Of a stretch of 64,000 bases of DNA, positions 35,011-48,435 are shown piece after piece. The DNA is from Paraspadella gotoi (taxonomy: Eukaryota; Chaetognatha). The notes beneath the pieces were generated by a model that saw nothing but the letters and a program-made list of their open reading frames with translations, had not been told where the DNA came from and ran no database searches. Position numbers and translations under genes: made by a program. The stretch spans positions 8,228,839 through 8,292,838 of the forward strand of contig CM119270.1 of NCBI GenBank assembly GCA_051294375.1, in the 5' to 3' direction. The first letter of the stretch is position 1; each line of letters opens with the position of its first letter.

Positions 35011-37252
35011 AGCGACACCAAATCTCCAAAAGTTTCCTTCAAGAATCAGCCAAAGATCATTTCCCCGCTGTCGCCCTCTTGCTCCTCCGCGCGAAGACAC
35101 AAAGATCGAAAGAAAACGACGAACAAACACCGGAAGTTGTCGTCGATCGGTTCGTCTCCGTCGTCTTCGTTCTCGTCATCGTCGTCGTCGTCGTTTATCT
35201 GCATCGACGCTATTATCGACGACGCTCCGGATAGGACAACGACTGCACCGGAAGCGGCCGACGCTGCGGCAGAAGCAGCAGCAGCCCCGGACGCGGCGAC
35301 GACTGTGGTGGTGTTGGAGTCCGGCGCGGAACTGCCCGTCGACGGTGGTTGGATCGACGTCGTGATCGAGGAAGGAAAAACAATCGAAATCTCCACCGTC
35401 GATCGATTCTCTCCAGAAGAGGAAACCATGCCGGGCATACTCTCCCCCGAGCCATGTCGTTCGAGCATGCTTTCGCCCTCCAACCCTCAACGTTGGTCGG
35501 GGTTCCTCCCGAACCAAGAATTACTAGTTGCCCCCCAACCAGCGGGAATGTCCTTGCAATCCACCTGCAATGCCGAAACAAATTCTTTTAAAACTATTAC
35601 CCATTCTGCTTTGCTTTCGCCCAACCCTCAACCGCGAAACATATTGTTGTCAAAAGCGGAAGTTTCTTTCCCTTTCCGGAACCAAAACAACCATCCAACC
35701 ATCTTTGCGTCTCCGAAGGCCGTGCGATCAACCATGGCGTCCCAACCTGCCAATTCGACGACCCTCACGTTACAACGAGGCCATCCAACCCTGCTCTCCT
35801 CTCAAAGTTTAGAGTCCTTGATATTTTCTCCAGCGGTGAACGAGTTGAGCGAAAACTTTGGAGCGACAATGACAACGACGGAGACGACAAAGAATAGTTC
35901 CTTGACAGGAATCAACATCAATGAGTCATCGGTTTACAATTCCGGACGCGAAAAGTCGAATCTTGGAAACGCACAACCGCAAGCGGGTGCGCGGTTGTCC
36001 TCATCCGAGATGCCGCAGGCTTCGTCCGTCTCTCTTTCGAAAACGGCTAGCTTCACTGGTCAGTTGGCTGGACTATCGGATGGGGTATCTGCAGATTTTG
36101 ACCTCAGATCGAGTTTCCGAACTCTGGACCTGAACATTAGGACGACTACAAACGAAGAATCGGAATCGAATAGCGCCTCGTCCACCGTCCGCTCCACGAT
36201 GCCGCTCCTCTCCCGAAGAGAGGCGTTTTCCCCGTCCATGCTCCTCCAATCCCCCCTGCCCCATTCACCGCTCCTTCACACCGCCGCCTCGCCGTCCTTG
36301 CTCCTTCAATCCCCTCCTTCGCCAAGCTACAGCGAGACTTATCGCCATCTGACCGACGTCGTCCGCTTCCGTCTCGACGCGGACCGCCCGTTCCCTTCTC
36401 TGCCCTCGTCCCCTCCGCGGCCCCGAACGCGCATCGATTATCCACCGTCGACAATCGACTCTGGTTTCGTGGTTGCAGACGAGGAAACGCCGTCGCAATG
36501 GTCGGCGTCATTATCGGCAACAAAGACGCCGTCTCAGGAATCCTCTCTGGCGTCGCCGCCGCCTTCGCCACCAACGCTAAGGCAAAGTCGGCTGCCACGT
36601 GCCACATGCCCGTGGCAACTGCTACCCTCCTTTTCGACGAAGACATCTCAAGCTAACTCCATCGTCCAAACTAACGATTCCAACGCCCTGGGCGCTACTC
36701 AGGCAAGCATGGGGCGAAGAGGCGGATTAATATTGAAAAAATAAACCGGTTAAAAAACATTAGCTTTTTTTCTAGGCGTGAAAAAGACGGCTAATACTCG
36801 AGTAGATGTGAGCAACTTTGTCTGTCTCATGATGAGCATTCGTTCGCGTTTTCACCCTCTCTCTCAAATTCTTATACATTTATTTTTCTTACTTCGATAT
36901 CTATGTTCATTTGTTCAAGGTTCAACGCTCATCTCAGGATCTCTCTTCCTCGGAATCCCGCGACGTCCCGTCCCCTTTCGGTCCTTCTCTGCATCCTACC
37001 TTTTCTCCTTACCAAACGGTGACCCTGGCCGATCTCGATGACCTCACCGACGTCGTGGGTCCCGTCCTGTCACCGCTCGCCGATCCAGCGCCTCATCGAG
37101 GTCTCTGCGGCGCCGAAACGCCCAAGGAAACCGACGCCATCTCTGCAGACCTCGCCGGTCTCGACGCGGGCGATTACGTCGTGCCGGAATTGTCTAAAGG
37201 GATGGCAGGAGATTGGCTAGAGTCCGATCTGGGAATTTTAGCCTCGCTTTGA
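31900..37252 (+). CDS. SoxC-group HMG-box transcription factor, 971 aa
   Basis: Five exons in phase: 31900-32230, 32578-32747, 34342-34502, 34782-36702, 36920-37252. Exon 1 (Pro/Ser/Leu-rich) starts at ATG 31900 (MTNDDNNNNNNLLP); the frame is open further upstream. Exon 2 ends at the start of the HMG box, HVKRPMNAFM (to residue 167). Exon 3 continues VWSQIERRKIIEANPDTHNA to EEAERLRLLHLR. Exon 4 opens EYPDYKYRPKKKAPR. The VWSQIERRKI and PDYKYRPKKK signatures are SoxC (Sox4/11/12; fly Sox14). Exon 4 also has poly-Gly, poly-Ser and Ala-rich runs. The final exon ends PELSKGMAGDWLESDLGILA, matching the conserved SoxC C-terminal transactivation motif (MI-GDWLES). Intron 4 uses a GC donor (CAG|GCAAGC). 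Nuclear DNA-binding regulator, in animals typically of neural and progenitor differentiation. AATAAA at 37465. Exons 3-5 recur downstream in a damaged copy. Confidence 0.93.
33029..33290. repeat. (AG)n tracts in SoxC intron 2
   Basis: Two interrupted AG tracts, 33029-33120 and 33222-33290; a third lies at 33599-33674. Confidence 0.93.
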
Positions 37253-38135
37253 AGCTGGAGAAGAAATTCGCTTAAAAAAATTTGGGAGTTTGGACACACT
37301 TTTAAATAATTTTTTTTTTTAATAATGATCTCAGCGGTAGTATTGTTTTGTTATCGCATTTTATTTCGCCACCCAGTTGGGTTGCAGGTAGCGAAACTTT
37401 TTCAGGACTACAAAAAACATCGCTACCGAATCGAAGCTTTCTCCGGTTTGATCGCTAATTTTAAAATAAAGACGCAATTTAACAGTATTGCTTCTTGGGA
37501 AAATAATTATCTCCTGTAGAAATCGTTGACTCAACGGAATATTTTGTCTAACATGTGATGTAGACGTAAAAAAATTTACAATATTCATTAACTAATAGAA
37601 AGATTATCGTTTATTTTTTTAACAAATTCATTATTGATAACCTAGACTTTTTTATGATACTACTTGGTATCAAATGTTAAAAATTAAAAAGCCTAAACTA
37701 GGCGAATTTGATCGTTTTACATCTACATCTTTTTGAAGCTTTTTAAACTTTTTTGATGTTGTTACGGGTAAAAAGAACTTAAAAAGTTATCATTGTGTAA
37801 CTTCGGCGCTACTACGCGGTTTTTTAACTGTTGGCCAAATCTTGAATTGTGAGTGTGCTGCTAATTGCGAGCTAATCACTAACTCAGGTAACTTGATTCA
37901 TTAAATGTTTCGTTCTCTCTTAGGTACATACATAATTACATATGATATAATAAATGTGTCAGAGGAAAATGCCTGCTATAATTGATTGGTCAAAAACCAG
38001 TAATTAAATAATGATTTTTCTTCTCTCTTAGTACTCTTTTAACCTAAAATCCCTCACACTTTTGCTTAATGACTAATTTATGTGCACAATGAAGAAAACA
38101 GATGTTATTTTTTTAATTTTAGTTTTATTTTAAAA

Positions 38136-38172
<37 letters not shown>

Positions 38173-38889
38173 CCTCTTTCTGAGTTTCTCCCATAACAAC
38201 TGATTAACAAGTAAAATTTAAGTGTGACATAAAATAATTCAATGACTTGCGACAAAATAAAACTTTTATCTATTTATTAAGTTTAAAATTTTTTTAATAC
38301 CTTCGACGTTACTTAATTATTACTTTTTGTTTAGATTTTACATCACCATTTTAAATTTTTGACCTCTTTAGTCGTTTTCACACTTGTTCGAGCTAATTTC
38401 TTTCTTTACAAATAAATATTGAAATATCGTTATTATTATTAATTAACCTCACGTCTTCAATTTTTGTGATTCCTTTTCAGTTTTTTCCTGAAAAATGTTT
38501 TTTCTTAGTTGCATAGCGACATAAATAAAACGATCATACCTCAGAATTATTTTCTGATTCTTTGAAAACCAAATTTATGACAAGCAGAAAACTTTATTAT
38601 TTCTTATCAAAAAGATTCAACAAGTTTTTACAGGGAATGCACTGGGCGAAAAAAAGAGAAAATTATAAAAAAATTAAGGCGAAACGTCATGGTCTAAACA
38701 TAATTGGAAGAAACTTTACCCACCTAAAAAACTAGGAGTTTCTTATATTGTAATCAAAAATATTCAGGTGAACGAGATAAAAAGTTGCGCTCAGGGGAAA
38801 ACACTGAGCCGGGACACAAGAGCACGAACATTGTCCATTACCCTTTACATTATTATTCCTTGGAGAAAGAAAATTACTTCGGAATTGCG

Positions 38890-38926
<37 letters not shown>

Positions 38927-39057
38927 NNNNNNNNNNNNNNNNNNNNNNNNNNNNNNNNNNNNNNNNNNNNNNNNNNNNNNNNNNNNNNNNNNNNNNNNNN
39001 NNNNNNNNNNNNNNNNNNNNNNNNNNNNNNNNNNNNNNNNNNNNNNNNNNNNNNNNN
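38927..39057. other. Assembly gap (131 N) in (AG)n
   Basis: The homologous position in copy B (about 45,995) reads straight through with a short AG tract and GGCGTTTATCC, so the real gap is small. Confidence 0.99.
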
Positions 39058-39221
39058 GTTTATCCCATTCAAGTTAGGCCGAATAGCCGAAAAGTTCCAG
39101 CGCTGGAATGGCACTCATCTTTTGGGTCATCGGGCCCAAGTGGAACCCAGTGAGTTCCAAAGGTCGATGACCTTTGAACCTTTCGACGTCGCTGCATAGC
39201 TGTCGATGATCGTGTCGGTAG

Positions 39222-39278
<57 letters not shown>

Positions 39279-39359
39279 GTAATCGATTTTAATCTACTCG
39301 AATTTTGTCATTATATAAACGATTTTCTTAAAATTACGATTTTTAAAAAACTCATTTGA

Positions 39360-39930
39360 TTCTCCTTTCATCTCCGTCTTCAATCAAATCATTATCCTCT
39401 TTCTTTTTCCTCTTGCCTCTTCCCCTTCCTCCTCCTCCTAATCTTCCTCTTCCTCCTCTTTTACTCTTCCTCCTCATATTCCTCCCCTTCTTTCTCTTCT
39501 TCCCCTCCCTTCTTCAATCTTCCTCTTCCTCCCCCTCTTCCTCTCCATCTTCTCTTCCTCTCAATCTTCTCTTCCTCCCCATCTTAATCTTCCTCCCCAT
39601 CTTCCTCTCCCTCTCAATCTTCCTCTTCCTCCCCATCTTCCTCTTCCTCCCCATCTCCTCTTCCTCCCCATCTTCCTCTTCCCCTCAATTTCCTCTTCCT
39701 CCCAATCTTCCTCTTCCTCACCCATCTTCCTTTCCTCCCCATCTTCCTATTCTTCCCAATTTTGCTCTTTCTCCCAATCTTCCTCTTTCTTCCCCTCTTC
39801 TCTCCCCATCTTCCTCTTTCCCCTCAATTTTCTCTTCCTCCCAATCTTCCCTCTTCTCACCCATCTTCCTCCCCCTCTTCCTCTCCCTCTTCTCTTCCTC
39901 CCCCATCTTCCTCTCTCTCCCCAATGACCT
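39360..39930. repeat. ~570-bp polypyrimidine tract
   Basis: Almost pure C/T on the plus strand, built from TCTTCCTC-like 6-12 base units. Candidate triplex (H-DNA) former. Repeated at 46330-46905. Confidence 0.9.
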
Positions 39931-40446
39931 GGCCTCGACTCTCGTTTCCGCCTTGACCTTTCAACTCTTCCATCACATCGCTCTACTTTTTTTGGGTTCG
40001 ATAACGACCGAAGCCGTCCTCTCCCAATGTCTCCCTCTCTATCTAGATCGGTCTCGCTCTCGTTCTCGATAAGTATCCCTTTCTATCGCGATCGGTCTCC
40101 CTGTTGATTTGGGTCGGTCACTGTGGCGGAATAAATTTAACTTTTTTTTTATTTTAGACTTTCGATGTCGAAGTTAAGGTAAACTGAATTATCAGTAATC
40201 GAGTCTCTCTCTCCCTCTCTGTCCCTATATCCCTTTCTCCCTCTCCCGCTAGCTTATCTCGCTTTTGACCTCAGTCCGACTTCTCGTATTTTCCCAAACT
40301 GTTTTTGACAATTTTATCAAACTCAAAGCCGCCACAAACAACCTCGCTTAGACACTTCCACTTGGTTAACTCCTACTACCGAAAATACATATTCATTCCT
40401 CAACGATCATCACCAAAACTCTCAAGCTGACAGAATGAGTCTTTTC

Positions 40447-40478
<32 letters not shown>

Positions 40479-40619
40479 AAAAGAGAGAGATGAATGACAG
40501 AGAGCAGAAGGGAATTGGAAAGGAGAAAGAAAAAAAAAATCTTATCCGAGAGAAAAAATGAGACGCTCCATCACCATAACGACAACAAAAGAAGAAAGAG
40601 TGTGCTTGTCTGGGAAATA

Positions 40620-40624
40620 GAGAG

Positions 40625-40677
<53 letters not shown>

Positions 40678-40692
40678 TAAGAGAGAGAGAGG
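40620..40692. repeat. (AG)n microsatellite
   Basis: Copy B equivalent of the tract at 33599. Confidence 0.93.
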
Positions 40693-41372
40693 ACTGATGA
40701 AAAAAGGAAGAAAAAAAGAAGCATAAAAGAAGGAGAGGCAGTGAAGGGAAGAGGAGCAGGTCTCACGGGAATGACAAGTGACTACTGGGACACTGGCGTG
40801 GTAAGAAAAAAGAAAAGAAATTTGTGAAACTAAGCGTAAATGGAACCTTGAGACCCGGGACGCATATTTTACGACTTACATTTTTTTAAATGTTTTTAAA
40901 GTTTAGTTCAATAGTTTTTTTTTTCATACAAGGAGGGCCAGGTCTTTTCGAATCAGAGTCGAAACTTGTCTGTCTTATTTTAAATAAAAGAGTTGTTACG
41001 TTGAAACACAAATTCTTTGATAATTTTTATTTCAAAATTTTGTTAAGGAAGGTTGCGGAAAAATATGAAAAAATGACCATTTTCTGGTCATAATTAGTAT
41101 CGATCTTAAGACAAAAGCTCCCAGTTTCAGGAGATAGTTCTATTTTTAAAGAGCTGGACTTCGCGGTATACAGATATGAAGATTCTTTTTTCTTTTTCTT
41201 CTTTTTTCTCGTTGTTTTCCCTTTTTTTTCTTAACAATATTACAGATAAAAAAGTGAATCCGTCATTACGTATTTTTCAAAATATTTCCCAATTCGATAC
41301 TTCGAGTACCGCTCGTCTACTTCCAATAACCATAGACCACCTTCTAATCTCCACCCCCCACCCTGCATCAGG

Positions 41373-44269
41373 TCTGGTCGCAGATCGAACGGCGCAAGAT
41401 CATCGAAGCGAATCCCGACACACCCAAAGCCCGCATCTCCAAACAGTTGGGAATCCGCTGGCGCTGCTGTCGGAAGAGCAAAGACGCCCTACGTGGAGGA
41501 AGCGGAGAGGCTGCGCCTGCTGCATCTCAGGTGGAAGGCTGCGTCGGGCGGCGGGAGGGTGGGTGAAGAAGTGAGTAAGTTAGTATGATGAGGAAAGGGT
41601 GGTTGAGGTAAATAATATATACTGTATGCATATTCATTGGAATATCATTTTGCCGTCATAGTTTTATAATAATGAGCCGAAGAATTCTCTGGGTCAACAT
41701 AGCAAGAAATACTAATAGAATTGTAGTAAGATGTGGCAAAATCGTCAAATGTCAAAAACATTGGTCGCTTCGTCCAATCATAAAAAAATAAAATACTTCG
41801 TCACAGAGATATATCCCGACTACAAGTACCGACCAAAGAAAAAGGCCCCGCGAATTCCCAAAGAGAAAGAAACGTCAGAAACAGAAGCACAGCTGCAAAA
41901 CAGAGCGGAACAGCAACAACGTCCGCATCAGCAACTTTCGCAGCAGATTTATCGTCTGAGGAAACGACCCTCTGACCAGCGCAACTGAATAAGAGTCAAC
42001 GACCGGTACGGCGGCGGCGGGCGGCGGCGGCGGCGGGCAGCGACACCAAATCTCCAAAAAGTTTCCTTCAAGAATCAGCCAAAGATCATTTCCCCGCTGT
42101 CGCCCCTCTTGCTCCTCCGCGCGAAGACACAAAGATCGAAAGAAAAACGACGAAACAAACACCGGAAGTTGTCGTCGATCGGTTCGTCTCCGTCGTCTTC
42201 TTCTCGTCATCGCGTCGTCGTCGTTTAATCTGCATCGACGCTATAATCGACGACGCTCCGGATAGGACAACGACTGCACCGGAAGCGGCCGACGCTGCAG
42301 CAGAAGCAGCGGCAGCCCCGGACGCGGCGACGACTGTGGTGGTGTTGGAGTCCGGCGGGAACTGCCCGTCGACCGGTGGTTGGATCGACGTCGTGATCGA
42401 GGAAGGAAAAACCATCGAAATCTCCACCGTCGATCGATTCTCTCCAGAAGAGGAAACCATGCCGGGCATACTCTCCCCGAGCCATGTCGTTCGAGCATGC
42501 TTTCCGCCCTCAACCCTCGACGTTGGTCGGGGTTCCTCTCCGCACAACACAGCGTACTAGTGCCCCCCACAACCAGCGGGAATGTCCTTGCAATCCACCT
42601 GCAATGCCGAAACAAATTCTTTTAAAACTATTACCCATTCTGCTTTGCTTTCGCCAACCCTCAACGCGAAACATTATTGTTGTCAAAAGCGGAAGTTTCT
42701 TTCCCTTTCCGGAACCAAAACAACCATCCAACCATCTTTGCGTCTCCGAAGGCCGTGCGATCAACCATGGCGTCCCAACCTGCCAATTCGACGACCCTCA
42801 CGTTACAACGAGGCCATCCAACCTGCTCTCCTCTCAAAGTTTAGAGTCCTTGATATTTTCTCCAGCGGTGAACGAGTTGAGCGAAAACTTTGGAGGGACA
42901 ATGACGACGACGGAGACGACAAAGAATAGTTCCTTGACAGGAATCAACATCAATGAGTCATCGGTTTACAATTCCGGACGCGAAAAGTCGAATCTTGGAA
43001 ACGCACATCCGCAAGCGGGTGCGCGTTGTCCTCATCCGAGATGCCGGAGGCTTCATCCGTCTCTCTTTCTAAAACGGCTAGCTTCACTGGTCAGTTGGCT
43101 GGACTATCGGATGGGGTATCTGCAGATTTTGACCTCAGATCGAGTTTCCGAACTCTGGACCTGAACATTAGGACGACTACAAACGAAGAATCGGAATCGA
43201 ATACGCCTCGCCCACCGTCCGCTCCACGATGCCGCTCCTCTCCCGAAGAGAGGCGTTTTCCCCGTCCATGCTCCTCCAATCCCCTGCCCATTCACCGCTC
43301 CTTCACACACGCCCGCCGCCTCGCCGTCTTGCTCCTTCAATCCCCTCCTTCGCCAGCTACAGCGAGACTTATCGCCATCTGACCGACGTCGTCCGCTTCC
43401 GTCTCGACGCGGACCGCCCGTTCCCTCTCTCTCCCTCGTCCCCTCGCGGCCCCGAACGCGCATCGATTATCCACCGTCGACAATGACTCTGGTTTCGTGG
43501 TTGCAGACGAGGAAACGCCGTCCAATGGTCGGCGTCATTATCGCAACGAAGACGCCGTCTCAGAATCCTCTCTGGGTCGCCGCCCGCTTCGCCACCAACG
43601 CTAAGGCAAAGTCGGCTGCCACGTGCCACGTGCCCGTGGCAACTGCTACCCTCCTTTTCTACGAAGACATCTCAAGTAACTCCATCGTCCAAACTAACGA
43701 TTCCAACGCCCTGGGCGCTACTCAGGCAAGCATGGGGCGAAGAGGCGGATTAATATTGAAAAAATAAACACCGGTTAAAAACATTAGCTTTTTTTTCTAG
43801 GCGTGAAAAAGACGGCTGATACTCGAGTAGATGTGAGCAACTTTGTCTGTCTCATGATGAGCATTCGTTCGCGTTTTCACCCTCTCTCTCAAATTCTTAT
43901 ACATTTATTTTTCTTACTTCGATATCTATGTTCATTTGTTCAAGGTTCAACGCTCATCTCAGGATCTCTCTTCCTCGGAATCCCGCGACGTCCCGTCCCC
44001 TTTCGGTCCTTCTCTGCATCCTACCTTTTCTCCTTACCAAAACGGTGACCCTGGCCGATCTCGATGACCTCACCGACGTGTGGGTCCCGTCCTGTCACCG
44101 CTCGCCGATCCAGCGCCTCATCGAGGTCTCTGCGGCGCCGAAACGCCCAAGGAAACCGACGCTATCTCTGCAGACCTCGCCGGTCTCGACGCGGGCGATT
44201 ACGTCGGGCCGGAATTGTCTAAAAGGGATGGCAGGAGATTGGCTAGAGTCCGATCTGGGAATTTAGACC
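41373..44269 (+). pseudogene. Damaged duplicate of SoxC exons 3-5
   Basis: Matches SoxC from VWSQIERRKII to the C-terminal GDWLES motif but has no counterpart of exons 1-2 (start codon and first third of the HMG box). Frameshifts occur in every exon: for example GGCGCTGCTG at 41461 against GGCGGCTGCTG at 34431, and lost bases in the poly-Gly, Pro-rich and terminal segments. In this form it cannot encode a Sox protein. The damage is nearly all small indels and also affects flanking DNA equally, which points to uncorrected sequence of the same locus (second haplotype or gap-filling reads) more than to a decayed gene. A true young tandem duplicate remains possible. Confidence 0.82.
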
Positions 44270-45154
44270 TCGCTTTGAAGCTGGAGAAGAAATTCGCTTT
44301 AAAAAAATTTGGGAGTTTGGACACACTTTTTAAATAATTTTTTTTTTTAATAATGATCTCAGCGGTAGATTGTTTTGTTATCGCATTTTATTTCGCCACC
44401 CAGTTGGGTTGCAGGTAGCGAAACTTTTTCAGGACTACAAAAACATCGCTACCGGTCGAAGCTTTCTCCGGTTTGATCGCTAATTTTAAAATAAAGACGC
44501 AATTTAATATTATTGCTTCTTGGGAAAATAATTATCTCCTGCAGAAATGTTGACTCAACGGAATATTTTGTCTAACATGTGATGTAGACGTAAAAAATTT
44601 ACAATATTCATTAACTAATAGAAAGATTATCGTTTATTTTTAACAAATTCATTATTGAAACCTAGCTTTTTTATGATACTACTTGGTATCAAATGTTAAA
44701 ATTAAAAAGCCTAAACTAGGCGAATTTGATCGTTTTACATCTACATCTTTTTGAAGCTTTTTAAACTTTTTTGATGTTGTTACGGGTAAAAAGAACTTAA
44801 AAAGTTATCATTGTGTAACTTCGGCGCTACTACGCGGTTTTTTTAACTGTTGGCCAAATCTTGAATTGTGAGTGTGCTGCTAATTGCGAGCTAATCACTA
44901 ACTCAGGTAACTTGATTCATTAAATGTTTCGTTCTCTCTTAGGTACATACATAATTAAATATGATATAATAAATGTGTCAGAGGAAAATGCCTGCTATAA
45001 TTGATTGGTCAAAAACCAGTAATTAAATAATGATTTTTCTTCTCTCTTAGTACTCTTTTAACCTAAAATCCCTCACACTTTTGCTTAATGACTAATTTAT
45101 CTGCACAATGAAGAAAACAGATGTTATTTTTTTAATTTTAGTTTTATTTAACAA

Positions 45155-45156
<2 letters not shown>

Positions 45157-45224
<68 letters not shown>
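45157..45224. repeat. (CT)n microsatellite
   Basis: About 33 units; the copy A equivalent at 38140 is much shorter. Confidence 0.95.
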
Positions 45225-45228
<4 letters not shown>

Positions 45229-45942
45229 CTTCTCCCTTCTGAGTTTCTCCATAACAACTGATTAACAAGTAAAATTTAAGTGTGACATAAAATACTTCAA
45301 TGACTTGCGACAAAATAAAACTTTTATCTATTTATTAAGTTTAAAATTTTTTAATACCTTCGACGTTACTTAATTATTATTTTTTGTTTAGATTTTACAT
45401 CACCATTTTAAATTTTTGACCTCTTTAGTCGTTTTCACACTTGTTCGAGCTAATTTCTTTCTTTACAAATAAATATTGAAATATCGTTATTATTATTAAT
45501 TAACCTCACGTCTTCAATTTTTGTGATTCCTTTTCAGTTTTTCCTGAAAAATGTTTTTTCTTAGTTGCATAGCGACATAAATAAAACGATCATACCTCAG
45601 AATTATTTTCTGATTCTTTGAAAACCAAATTTATGACAAGCAGAAAACTTTATTATTTCTTATCAAAAAGATTCAACAAGTTTTTACAGGGATTGCACTG
45701 GGCGAAAAAGAGAAAATTATAAAATTAAGGCGAAACGTCATGGTTCAAACATAATTGGAAGAAACTTTACCCACCCCAAAAAACTAGGAGTTTCTTATAT
45801 TGTATATCAAAAATATTCAGGTGAACAGAATAAAAAGTTGCGCTCAGGGGAAAACACTGAGCCGGGACTCAAGAGCACGAACATTGTCCATTACCCTTTA
45901 CATTATCATTCCTTGGAGAAAGAAAATTACTTCGGAATTGCG

Positions 45943-45999
<57 letters not shown>

Positions 46000-46161
46000 G
46001 CGTTTATCCTTCAAGTTAGGCCGAATAGCCGAAAAGTTCCAGCGCTGGAATGGCACTCATCTTTTGGGTCATCGGCCCAAGTGGACCCAGTGAGTTCCAA
46101 AGGTCGATGACCTTTGAACCTTTCGACGTCGCTGCATAGCTGTCGATGATCGTGTCGGTAG

Positions 46162-46162
<1 letters not shown>

Positions 46163-46245
<83 letters not shown>

Positions 46246-46252
46246 TCTCTGT
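46163..46252. repeat. (CT)n microsatellite
   Basis: About 40 units; copy A has a shorter tract at 39222. Confidence 0.95.
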
Positions 46253-46329
46253 AATCGACTTTAATCATACTCGCGAATTTTGTCTATTATATAAACGATT
46301 TTCTTAAAATTACGATTTTTAAAAAAACT

Positions 46330-46905
46330 CTTTTGATTCTCCTTTCATCTCCGTCTTCAATCAAATCATTATCCTCTTTCTTTTTCCTCTTGCCTCTTCC
46401 CTTCCTCCTCCTCCTAATCTTCCTCTTCCTCCTCTTTTACTCTTCCTCCTCATATTCCTCCCCTTCTTCTCTTCTTCCCCTCCCTCTCAATCTTCCTCTT
46501 CCTCCCCTCTTCCTCTCCTCCTCTTCCTCTTCTCTCATCTTCTCTTCTCCCATTCTTAATCTTCCTCCCTCTTCCTCTCCCTCTCAATCTTCCTCTTCCT
46601 CCCTCCTCCTCTTCCTCCCATCTCCCTCTTCCTCCCCATCTTCCTCTTCCCCTCAATTTTCCTCTTCCTCCCAATCTTCCTCTCTTCTCACCCATCTTTC
46701 TTTTCCTCCCCATCTTCCTATTCTTCCCAATTTTGCTCTTTCTCCCAATCTTCCTCTTCTTCCCCTCTTCCTCTTCTCCCATCTTCCTCTTCCTCCCCAT
46801 CTTCCCTTCCCTCAATTTTCCTCTTCCTCCCAATCTTCCTCTTTCTCACCCATCTTCCCCCCTTTCCTCCCACTCTTCTCTTCCCCCCATCTTCCTCTCT
46901 CTCCC
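46330..46905. repeat. Polypyrimidine tract, copy B
   Basis: Counterpart of 39360-39930 with many small indels. Confidence 0.88.
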
Positions 46906-47437
46906 CAATGACCTGGCCTCGACTCTCGTTTCCGCCTTGACCTTTCAACTCTTCCATCACATCGCTCTACTTTTTTTGGGTTCGATAACGACCGAAGCCG
47001 TCCTCTCCCAATGTCTCCCTCTCTATCTAGATGGTCTCGCTCTCGTTCTCGATAAGTATCCCTTTCTATCGCGATCGGTCTCCCTGTTGATTTGGGTCGG
47101 TCACTGTGGCGGAATAAATTTAACTTTTTTTTGATTTTAGACTTTCGATGTCGAAGTTAAGGTAAACTGAATTATCAGTAATCGAGTCTCTTCTCTCTCC
47201 TCTCTGTCCCTATATCACTTTCTCCCTCTCGCCGCTAGCTTATCTCGCTTTTGACCTCAGTCCGACTTCTCGTATTTTCCCTAACTGTTTTTGACAATTT
47301 TATCAAACTCAAAGCCGCCACAAACAACCTCGCTTAGACACTTCCACTTGGTTAACTCCTACTACCAAAATACATATTCATTCCTCAACGATCATCACCA
47401 AAACTCTCAAGCTGACAGAATGAGTCTTTTCCTCTCC

Positions 47438-47500
<63 letters not shown>

Positions 47501-47653
47501 ATCGTCCACCCAATCTTCTTTCTCCCCTTCCCCCCATCACAAACTCCCTCCCCTACCCTCCCCCCCCCACAGCCCGAATCGTGTCTCGTGTTTCCTTCCG
47601 GTTTTTCGAGGCCAAAAGACTCATTTTGCTTTTTCGATTCTTTTTTTTTTTCC

Positions 47654-47678
47654 NNNNNNNNNNNNNNNNNNNNNNNNN
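47654..47678. other. Assembly gap (25 N)
   Basis: 25 N, a typical placeholder length for a gap of unknown or negative size. Confidence 0.99.
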
Positions 47679-48317
47679 CTTTTTTTCTTGATTAATTATT
47701 GATTCCCTCTTTCGCCTTTGATGTTCGGCGATTCGGAAAAATGTGAGGCAGGGAAGATGGAGAGGTAAATTAAAAGGGAGAAAAAGGAAAAGGGGAGGAA
47801 AAAAGGAGAGGGAAGAAGTAGTAATGACCTAAAGACTTTGTTCCACGCGGACGGTTTTTGAGAAGAAAAAGAAAAGAAAAAAGAAAAGAAGGATTGGTTT
47901 TATTAAATTATCAAATTCCATAAGCTCATATTGTTTCCAGAAGCAATGGTAATCCTACGAACCGACGAGCGAGAAATGTTTACCTCCCTAATATCAACGG
48001 AAGCCGATTTATAATCAAAATTTTAGTCCTTAATGATTTAGTAGCCTTTAATTGTTATTTTTCAGAGTATCTTTATATGAGTCAGCAAGAAAAGAGCCAA
48101 ACTGTCAAGTACTCTAGTATTTATTGTCCCATTTCTTCGGCCGAGCGAGAGATAGAAGAAAAAAGGAAGAAGAAAAAAATGCGAGAGAAGAAAAAATAAG
48201 GAAGAAATTGATGAAGGTTATAAAGGGAGTTTTTGGGGGCCGGCCATGTTTATGAGCCTGGGAGAGGAAGGCCGTAAATAGCGAATGGGGATTAAGAAGA
48301 GGATATGAAAAAGAGCG

Positions 48318-48435
<118 letters not shown>

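Larger units (their letters stand above)
33480..40480. repeat. 7-kb direct duplication, copy A (intact SoxC exons 3-5)
   Basis: Collinear with 40494-47475. Begins in SoxC intron 2 and runs past the gene to a (CT)n tract. Coding exons are uninterrupted here. Contains the 131-N gap that copy B reads through. Confidence 0.95.
37253..40480. other. 3' flank of SoxC, no gene seen
   Basis: AT-rich DNA, short (CT)n at 38140, (AG)n interrupted by a gap at 38893-39057, (CT)n at 39222-39273, then a polypyrimidine block. No supported open frame. Confidence 0.5.
40494..47475. repeat. 7-kb direct duplication, copy B (error-rich)
   Basis: Same order and content as copy A. Differences are mostly one- or two-base indels scattered through coding and non-coding sequence, with few substitutions. 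Starts in (CT)n/(AG)n sequence and ends in (CT)n. Confidence 0.95.

Noticed and set aside
39356-40072. 238-codon Ser/Leu/Pro-rich frame
   Set aside because: Translation of the polypyrimidine tract; the duplicate at 46333 does not keep the same frame.
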